Below are positions 29,450 to 34,723 of a stretch of DNA of 34,723 nt, piece after piece. The notes beneath the pieces were generated by a model. The model was not told where the DNA came from. It made no database searches and worked only from the letters and a program-made list of their open reading frames with translations. The stretch's first letter is position 1, and every line of letters starts with the position of its first letter. A program made the position numbers and the translations under genes. Source of the stretch: Nitrospiraceae bacterium (GTDB lineage: Bacteria; Nitrospirota; Nitrospiria; Nitrospirales; Nitrospiraceae); assembly GCA_014534095.1 (NCBI GenBank), contig JACVSD010000007.1:1-34723 (forward strand). Reading direction: 5' to 3'.

Positions 29450-31351
29450 TTAAAAATCCTCGCTGAGCAGTTCGATTCCTGACAGCGACAGGCCTTGCAA
29501 CGAGGCTTCGAACGCGTCACGGAATTTTCGATAGCGCACTTTGACGTGGGGAATGGCGGCTTTCACGGCGTCCGAATCCACCAGCGCTTTGAGGGCGTCT
29601 GGAGTAGCCAGTTTCAGGTGCTCGAAATTGATGATGACGTCCATGCGCGCTTTCTCCGCCGCCGCGCGGATCCGCTGCAGCAGCTCCTGCGCGTTGATCC
29701 GATCGAGCGTGCCCTCCAGGTCCACAAACAGCGCGGCAAACTTATCATGCCGCTTCGCCTTGATACTAAGCGTCAGGCCTTGCGACGCTGGGGGATGGTC
29801 AAGGCGTTGCTTAATCGCATGTAAGGCGCTGGGTACGAGATGTTCGGTGTCGAAAGTTGGTAGTTTGGCCTGCAAGTCCTTGAGGACCTTGGCCACCGGA
29901 GAGAGCCGACCTTTGGGACAGGCGCGTTTCACCAGCTTTCGAAATTCCCGGTTCATCTCCCATCGGGCGATCAAGCGCTGGCTGGTTCCCGAGAGTCGAT
30001 ACCAGATATTCGGCAACGAGTAGAACTGATGGTTGGCCCAATGAAATCCTTCCTGTAATTGCTCGGGCGTCATTCGGCTGGGCTGGAAGACGACATGCTT
30101 CCCGTCGTACTTCGCCCAGTCTCGGTCGAAAATCCGCCCGGCCTTCTCGTACCGATCAAAGAGCGCCGTGCCAGGGAGCGGAGTCAAGACATTGAAATAC
30201 GCGAGCTCGACTTGGTTCTTAGTGAGAAAATCGACGGCTCGTTCGAAGACCGACTCGTCGTCGTTATCGAAGCCAAAGACGATGCCCGGGTTCACCATAA
30301 TGCCGTAGTCGTGGAACATCTTAATTTCCTGTGCGAACTTCTGCACCCGATTAAAGGGCTTGTTCGTTTCCTCCAGGCAGTCTTCATCCAGGGATTCCAT
30401 GCCGACGAAGACCGACACGCAGCCGCTCTCCGCGGCCAACTTCACCATTTCTTCATCGTCGGCCAGAAAGAGCGTGGACTGGCATCCCCACTTGAGCTTC
30501 AGCGGTTTCAACGCGGCCCAGAGTTCACGGCAGTAGGCCCGGTTGCTGTTATGAAGATCGTCGACAAAGGCGACAATGCCTCCGTCCTCGATTCCAACCC
30601 GGATGCGTAAACCGGTTTTGAAGGCTTGCCAGAGCGGCTCGCTGGAAATGCGTTCCACGAGTTCGCTCCGAACCCACCGCTGGACCTGAACGAGTTCCTT
30701 GACCACTTCCTGCACCGGACGGCGTCGGGTCATCTTTCCGTTGAACGGCGAGACGCTGCAGAATTCGCAGTCAAAGTGACAGCCGCGCGTCGTAAAGCTG
30801 CACTGCCGTGTCATATAGGCGTCCGGACTCAATAACTCGACACGCGGGCTCTTATAGTTCTCCAGCGATGGAAAGGATGTCATCCGATATTCGCGCTTCA
30901 TACGACCGGCTTCGTAATCCGCCACCAGCTCCGGCCAGAGGTCTTCGGCCTCTCCGCAGACGATGGCGTCACAATGCCGGAGCGCTTCTTCCGGGCAATA
31001 CGTGGGATGGACACCGCCGAGGACGACGGTCTTGCCCCGCTTCCGGAACTCCCCGGCAATCTCATAGGCCCGCGGAGCGTAGCAGGTCATGATCGAGAGG
31101 CCGACCATCTCGCAGGGATGATCAAAATCGATATCGGTGACCGCTTCGTCGACGAGATCCACATCCCACGACTCCGGCGTGTAGGCGGCAATAGTGGGCA
31201 GGCTGAGCTTGGGAAACCAGACGGCACGGCGCTCCGCGGCGGTCAGATGATAGGGATTGTCTCTGGGGTACGGGTCGACCAGCAACAACCGTCGCCTGCT
31301 GGCGCCGCCTTGGGATTCCTGCGTCTGTCGTGCCGGCTGGATGAGTTTCAT
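29450..31351 (-). CDS. B12-binding-type radical SAM protein with C-terminal STAS-like domain
   Basis: A 633-residue protein. Residues about 20-145 are a B12-binding-like domain (LLLVDPYPRD, then VGLSIMTC, VVLGGVHPTYCPEEA and VCGEAED), lacking the DxHxxG base-off motif. Residues about 180-420 are the radical SAM core, with the 4Fe-4S cysteines in RGCHFDCEFCSV (C191, C195, C198). It has an insert of some 30 residues before FVDDLHNSNRAYCREL, and ends with LTPLPGTALFDR. Residues 430-510 resemble the DUF4070 helical region. The last part (536-620) looks like a STAS domain: FVDLEGTLDRINAQEL, a helix, then DVIINFEHLKLATPDALKAL. Such enzymes methylate or rearrange unactivated carbons; the substrate is unknown. 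It sits between lptM and lysA; the ATG is followed by a short Gln/Ser-rich head. Confidence 0.88.
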   Translation of the reverse strand: MKLIQPARQTQESQGGASRRRLLLVDPYPRDNPYHLTAAERRAVWFPKLSLPTIAAYTPESWDVDLVDEAVTDIDFDHPCEMVGLSIMTCYAPRAYEIAGEFRKRGKTVVLGGVHPTYCPEEALRHCDAIVCGEAEDLWPELVADYEAGRMKREYRMTSFPSLENYKSPRVELLSPDAYMTRQCSFTTRGCHFDCEFCSVSPFNGKMTRRRPVQEVVKELVQVQRWVRSELVERISSEPLWQAFKTGLRIRVGIEDGGIVAFVDDLHNSNRAYCRELWAALKPLKLKWGCQSTLFLADDEEMVKLAAESGCVSVFVGMESLDEDCLEETNKPFNRVQKFAQEIKMFHDYGIMVNPGIVFGFDNDDESVFERAVDFLTKNQVELAYFNVLTPLPGTALFDRYEKAGRIFDRDWAKYDGKHVVFQPSRMTPEQLQEGFHWANHQFYSLPNIWYRLSGTSQRLIARWEMNREFRKLVKRACPKGRLSPVAKVLKDLQAKLPTFDTEHLVPSALHAIKQRLDHPPASQGLTLSIKAKRHDKFAALFVDLEGTLDRINAQELLQRIRAAAEKARMDVIINFEHLKLATPDALKALVDSDAVKAAIPHVKVRYRKFRDAFEASLQGLSLSGIELLSEDF

Positions 31352-31431
31352 GCGGCAGTCCCTCCTGATGTCTGCGGCACGTCTTCGTCAGAGCGCTCTG
31401 ATCAAAGACCACGGGTTCATCTCTTGCCCGC

Positions 31432-31692
31432 CTACCGAGTTCCGATCGGTCTCAACGGAGGCAATACTTCATCTTGTCCGACGGGGGCGACAAAGGGAGT
31501 GCCATCGCCGAGGACCGGGTCCACCGGGGGCTGCGGCGCACCGCCCTGCGACTCGAGTCGCTTCTGACGTTCGATGACAGGCGTGACGCCCACCATCTCA
31601 GGCGGCACCGGTGGTCCGACCACACCGCACCCCGTCATCATGCACGGCCCCAGTACCAGTATCAACATGGTGGCCCCCGGAATGCGTCTCAT
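31432..31692 (-). CDS. lptM: LptM-like small lipoprotein
   Basis: An 86-residue lipoprotein. A hydrophobic signal ends in the lipobox MTGC and the mature start is CGVVGPPVPPE, the CG-x-x-GP pattern of LptM (YifL), which helps the LptD-LptE lipopolysaccharide translocon mature. The Pro-rich tail (APQPPVDPVLGDG) is longer than in E. coli LptM. In many proteobacteria this small gene lies just upstream of lysA, and here too it is two genes before lysA, with the radical SAM gene in between. The ATG at 31692 overlaps the argH stop (ATGA), so translation is coupled. A plain lipoprotein unrelated to LptM is possible. Confidence 0.7.
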   Translation of the reverse strand: MRRIPGATMLILVLGPCMMTGCGVVGPPVPPEMVGVTPVIERQKRLESQGGAPQPPVDPVLGDGTPFVAPVGQDEVLPPLRPIGTR

Positions 31693-33107
31693 GCGAGCAC
31701 CCGCACCCATTCCCGTATCTGCCGGTCGACCTGCTTATACGCCGTGCCACCGATCTGGGCTTTCCGCCCTATCGCGCCTTCGACGGTGAGACGCTGCAGC
31801 ACGGACGATTCAAACTTTGGCGAGAAGCCTGCCAGGTCCTCGAGGGACAGGTCACTCAGCTCTCGGCCTTGGTCGAGCGTCCAACGCACGATCTTCCCCG
31901 TGATGGCATGGGCCTCCCGGAACGGCACGCCCTTCGTGACCAGATAATCTGCCACCTCAGTGGCCAGCATGCCGCCCCCTCGCAGGGCTCGTGTCATGGC
32001 TTTGTGATCAATCCTCAGTCGGCGAACCAGTTCTGTCATGACCTCCACAGAACCCTCCGCGGTGTCGAGCGCGTCGAAGAGAGCCGGCTTGTCCTCCTGT
32101 AAATCTCGATTATAACTCATGGGCAGCGCCTTCAGAGTAGTCAGCAAGGCGATGAGATGGCCGTATACCCGACCAGTCTTCCCCCGCACGAGTTCAGGCA
32201 CGTCGGGATTCTTCTTTTGAGGCATCATGCTGCTTCCCGTGCAGAAGGCATCGGGCAACTCAATAAAATGAAATTCCTGCGTCGACCAGAGAATGAGTTC
32301 TTCGCTCAGTCTCGACAAATGCATCATGAGAAGCGCCAAGGCCCCCACGACTTCGATCATGAAGTCTCGATCCGACACCGCATCCAGACTATTCTGCGTG
32401 ACGGCCGGAAAATCGAGCAGCGACGCGGTCGCCTCCCGATCAAGAGGATAGTTCGAACCGGCCAAGGCGCCGGAACCGAGCGGCATGAGGTTAAGCCTTG
32501 CGCGAGCGTCCTCAAGGCGCCCTTTGTCACGCTGCAACATTTCCACATAGGCCAGCAGGTGATGCGCCAGCAGGACGGGCTGCGCACGCTGCAGGTGGGT
32601 GTACCCCGGCATCGGCAGGTCGCGATGTTCCTCGGCCAGCCGGACGAGGACCCGCTGAAACGTTTGCACGCGACGGGACATCGCCGTGAGCCACTCGCGA
32701 AGATACAAGCGCACGTCGAGGGCTACCTGGTCGTTACGGCTCCGACCGGTGTGCAGCTTGCCGCCCAGCGGACCGATGAGTTCGGTCAATCGCCGCTCGA
32801 TCGCCATATGGATGTCTTCGTCTTCAGGCAGAAACGCAAAGCGGTCCTGATCGAGTTCCTGCTTCACCAGCTGCAATCCCCGCACGATCATCGCGGTTTC
32901 CCGCCGACTCAACACGCCCGCCTTGGCGAGAGCCTGGCAATGAGCGATGCTTCCCTGAATATCGTGTGCGTACAGCCGGCGATCGACCGCGATGGACCGG
33001 GTGAACGCTTCCACCATGCGGTCCGTTCCCTCGCTGAATCGGCCAGCCCATGCCTTCTTCGCCCCATCTTGAGACGGTTTTTCTCGCTTGCGTTTCGCCG
33101 GCGCCAT
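31689..33107 (-). CDS. argH: Argininosuccinate lyase (ArgH)
   Basis: ArgH splits argininosuccinate into arginine and fumarate, the final step of arginine synthesis. The 472-residue protein belongs to the fumarase/aspartase superfamily and carries the signature GSSMMPQKKNPDVPELVRG, with the catalytic serine at the start of that loop. It also has TGRSRNDQVALDVRLYLR, GYTHLQRAQP and LGSGALAGSNYPLDR. A Lys/Arg-rich head of about 20 residues precedes AWAGRFSEGTD, the usual start of the fold. The ATG at 33107 shares one base with the argG stop (TAATG), and the stop overlaps the lptM start. All key motifs are intact. Confidence 0.97.
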   Translation of the reverse strand: MAPAKRKREKPSQDGAKKAWAGRFSEGTDRMVEAFTRSIAVDRRLYAHDIQGSIAHCQALAKAGVLSRRETAMIVRGLQLVKQELDQDRFAFLPEDEDIHMAIERRLTELIGPLGGKLHTGRSRNDQVALDVRLYLREWLTAMSRRVQTFQRVLVRLAEEHRDLPMPGYTHLQRAQPVLLAHHLLAYVEMLQRDKGRLEDARARLNLMPLGSGALAGSNYPLDREATASLLDFPAVTQNSLDAVSDRDFMIEVVGALALLMMHLSRLSEELILWSTQEFHFIELPDAFCTGSSMMPQKKNPDVPELVRGKTGRVYGHLIALLTTLKALPMSYNRDLQEDKPALFDALDTAEGSVEVMTELVRRLRIDHKAMTRALRGGGMLATEVADYLVTKGVPFREAHAITGKIVRWTLDQGRELSDLSLEDLAGFSPKFESSVLQRLTVEGAIGRKAQIGGTAYKQVDRQIREWVRVLA

Positions 33108-34321
33108 TACACAGACGCTTTCTTCCGTTGCGCCCGGATTTTGAGCCGTAGCGCATTGAGCCGGATGAACCCCTCGGCATCTTTCTGGTTATACACGTCG
33201 TCCTCTTCGAACGTGGCGATGTCGAGCCGATAGAGCGACTGCTTCGACTTCCGCCCGGCCAGCGTGCAACTCCCTTTATAGAGCTTGACCCGCGCCGTCC
33301 CGGTCACATCCTGCTGCGCCTGGTCGAGAGCGGTCTGGAGCATGTCACGCTCGGGACTGAACCAATACCCGTTGTAGATGAGTTCGGCATAGCGCGGGAT
33401 GAGGCTATCCCGCAGATGGAGCACTTCTCGATCCATCGTCAACGACTCAAGCCCGCGGTGGGCCACATGCAGGATGGTGCCGCCCGGCGTTTCATAGACG
33501 CCGCGCGACTTCATACCGACATACCGGTTTTCCACCAGATCGACGCGCCCGATGCCGTGTGCACTTCCCAGCGCGTTGAGATGCGCCAACAATCTTGCCG
33601 GACTCATTTTTTTCCCGTCCACGGCCACCGGATTGCCGGCCTCGTAGTCGATCTCGACTTCACGGGGTCGGTCGGGAGCCTTTTCGGGGGAGACGGTCAT
33701 CTGAAAAATTTCCTCCGGCGGCGAGACCCACGGATCCTCCAGGATGCCGCCTTCGTAGCTCACATGGAAAAGATTGAGGTCCATGCTATAGGGCTTGGCC
33801 TTGGTGGCCGTCACCGGGATGCCATGACGATCGGCATATTCGATCAGTTCGCGCCGCGATCGCATGGTCCATTGGCGCCAGGGCGCAATGATGTGCAGGC
33901 GGGGAGCCCGCGCCGTATAGGTCAGCTCGAACCGTACTTGGTCGTTGCCTTTCCCGGTCGCGCCGTGACACACCGCCTCGGCCCCTTCGGCCAGCGCAAT
34001 CTCCGCCTGTCGGCGGGCGATGAGCGGGCGGGCGATGGACGTGCCGAGCAAGTAGGATCCTTCGTAGAGCGCGTTCCCGCGGAGCATCGGGAAGACATAG
34101 TCCCTGACAAAAGTCTCGCGCAGGTCCTCGATGTACACCTTTTTCACGCCCAGCGATTTGGCCTTGGCTTTAATGGCCCGCAAATCCTCGCCTTGCCCTA
34201 GGTCGGCGCAAAACGCAATGACCTCCGCCTGATAGGTTTCCTGGAGCCACTTCAAAATCACCGAAGTGTCGAGCCCGCCCGAATACGCCAGCACGATTTT
34301 CTTGATGGCTTTCTGCTTCAT
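33107..34321 (-). CDS. argG: Argininosuccinate synthase (ArgG)
   Basis: ArgG joins citrulline and aspartate with ATP to give argininosuccinate. The 404-residue protein has the N-type ATP pyrophosphatase loop AYSGGLDTS (12-20), then [11 protein letters not shown], the citrulline/aspartate-binding [13 protein letters not shown], and [18 protein letters not shown] in the synthase domain. The C-terminal helix is basic ([10 protein letters not shown]). The ATG at 34321 is ten bases after argF. The stop codon overlaps the argH start by one base. Nothing is missing. Confidence 0.98.
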   Translation of the reverse strand: MKQKAIKKIVLAYSGGLDTSVILKWLQETYQAEVIAFCADLGQGEDLRAIKAKAKSLGVKKVYIEDLRETFVRDYVFPMLRGNALYEGSYLLGTSIARPLIARRQAEIALAEGAEAVCHGATGKGNDQVRFELTYTARAPRLHIIAPWRQWTMRSRRELIEYADRHGIPVTATKAKPYSMDLNLFHVSYEGGILEDPWVSPPEEIFQMTVSPEKAPDRPREVEIDYEAGNPVAVDGKKMSPARLLAHLNALGSAHGIGRVDLVENRYVGMKSRGVYETPGGTILHVAHRGLESLTMDREVLHLRDSLIPRYAELIYNGYWFSPERDMLQTALDQAQQDVTGTARVKLYKGSCTLAGRKSKQSLYRLDIATFEEDDVYNQKDAEGFIRLNALRLKIRAQRKKASV

Positions 34322-34331
34322 GATGGAGGTG

Positions 34332-34723
34332 CTACTTCACGCCTTTCCTGTTCGTCAGGAGCTGAACCAATATGGCCTTCTGCATGTGCAGCCGGTTTTC
34401 GGCTTGATCAATGACGACCGATTGCGGGCCATCCAGGACCTCAGCGGTAATCTCTTCGCCGCGATGGGCCGGCAAACAATGCATCACGATGGCATCCGGC
34501 CGGGCACGCTGAAGCAGGCGCCCATTGACCTGATAGGGAGCGAGGGTCTTCAAGCGTCGCGCCTGCTCGCGCTCCCGGCCCATGCTGATCCACACGTCGG
34601 TGTACAGGACATCGGCTTCTTTCACCGCGATCTGCGGATTCTCCATCACTTCAATGCTCCCGCCGGTTTTCTCGGCTTCGAGGCGCGCCACATCGATTAC
34701 GTGCTGATCCGGCTGATAGCCGA
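34332..34723 (-). CDS. argF: Ornithine carbamoyltransferase (ArgF), N-terminus outside window
   Basis: ArgF carbamoylates ornithine to citrulline. Only the C-terminal 130 or so codons are in the window; the frame stays open to the right edge ([19 protein letters not shown]), so the gene continues beyond it. The substrate-binding [15 protein letters not shown] and the closing [13 protein letters not shown] are the standard end of the family, and [13 protein letters not shown] precedes them. The visible GTG at 34691 is an internal valine codon, not the start. It is followed by argG after ten bases and is the first visible gene of the supercluster. Confidence 0.95.
   Translation of the reverse strand, partial: GYQPDQHVIDVARLEAEKTGGSIEVMENPQIAVKEADVLYTDVWISMGREREQARRLKTLAPYQVNGRLLQRARPDAIVMHCLPAHRGEEITAEVLDGPQSVVIDQAENRLHMQKAILVQLLTNRKGVK

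Noticed and set aside
32157..33233. 358-codon plus-strand open frame
   Set aside because: Antisense shadow of argH and the end of argG, caused by high GC.
34689..34691. GTG as start of argF
   Set aside because: The frame is open to the right edge and the upstream residues ([12 protein letters not shown]) are family sequence, so this is an internal valine.
1..34723. tRNA or rRNA genes, CRISPR arrays, insertion sequences, phage or toxin-antitoxin modules
   Set aside because: No cloverleaf with a TTCGA loop, no regularly spaced repeats, no transposase or integrase motif was found by reading.

Overview
The window looks like a chromosomal core segment of a GC-rich (about 60 % by eye) Gram-negative bacterium. 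The organism is probably in the Nitrospirota, near Nitrospira. That is an inference from the combination of a DapL-type lysine pathway, a family 5 uracil-DNA glycosylase, outer-membrane lipoproteins and many HEAT/BNR/PilZ proteins. No rRNA, tRNA, CRISPR array, IS element or phage gene was seen. Most genes are tightly packed, several pairs overlap by 1-4 bases, and two convergent pairs have stop codons that abut exactly.

Layout. 1-5295: a truncated truD runs off the left edge (minus), followed by a secreted protein coupled to a metallophosphoesterase, a HEAT-repeat membrane protein (minus), a broken MarR regulator overlapping an RNase Z-like MBL hydrolase, and a SirB1/transglutaminase-like protein (minus). 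5380-7896 (minus): a Lon N-domain protein and a DrrAB-type ABC exporter in one operon. 8031-13264: a CrtC/AttH-like lipocalin protein, a BNR-propeller lipoprotein, two unknown proteins, a PmtA-like methyltransferase behind a 349-base regulatory gap, and an unknown protein. 13448-16123: dapL, folK, panC. 16166-18486 (minus): rmuC, a MazG-like pyrophosphohydrolase and a zinc-ribbon PilZ protein. 18636-23719 (minus): a MltD-like lytic transglycosylase, glycerate 2-kinase and a three-domain PEP-synthase/rifampicin-phosphotransferase-like enzyme. 23832-26265: a UDGb glycosylase, transaldolase, a small lipoprotein, a YHS-like membrane protein and a 50-residue zinc ribbon. 26470-34723 (minus): an arginine-lysine supercluster, argF(partial)-argG-argH-lptM-radical SAM-lysA-dapA-dapB.

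How the genes fit together. DapA, DapB, DapL and LysA in one 21-kb stretch give the aminotransferase route to diaminopimelate and lysine (DapF is not in the window). ArgF, ArgG and ArgH give the last three steps to arginine. FolK and PanC are folate and pantothenate steps. Envelope functions recur: LptM, the lytic transglycosylase, lipoproteins and the ABC exporter.

The most unusual items are (1) a MarR gene whose protein can be rebuilt only by correcting four single-base indels, three of them in homopolymers; (2) a B12-type radical SAM protein with a C-terminal STAS-like domain, set inside the amino-acid supercluster; (3) an octa-C tract directly after the start codon of the rifampicin-phosphotransferase-like enzyme, with a second ATG four bases upstream that would be in frame if one C were lost; (4) a PilZ domain behind a zinc ribbon in a DNA-maintenance operon; and (5) two inverted-repeat elements that share the same 12-base core upstream of start codons.
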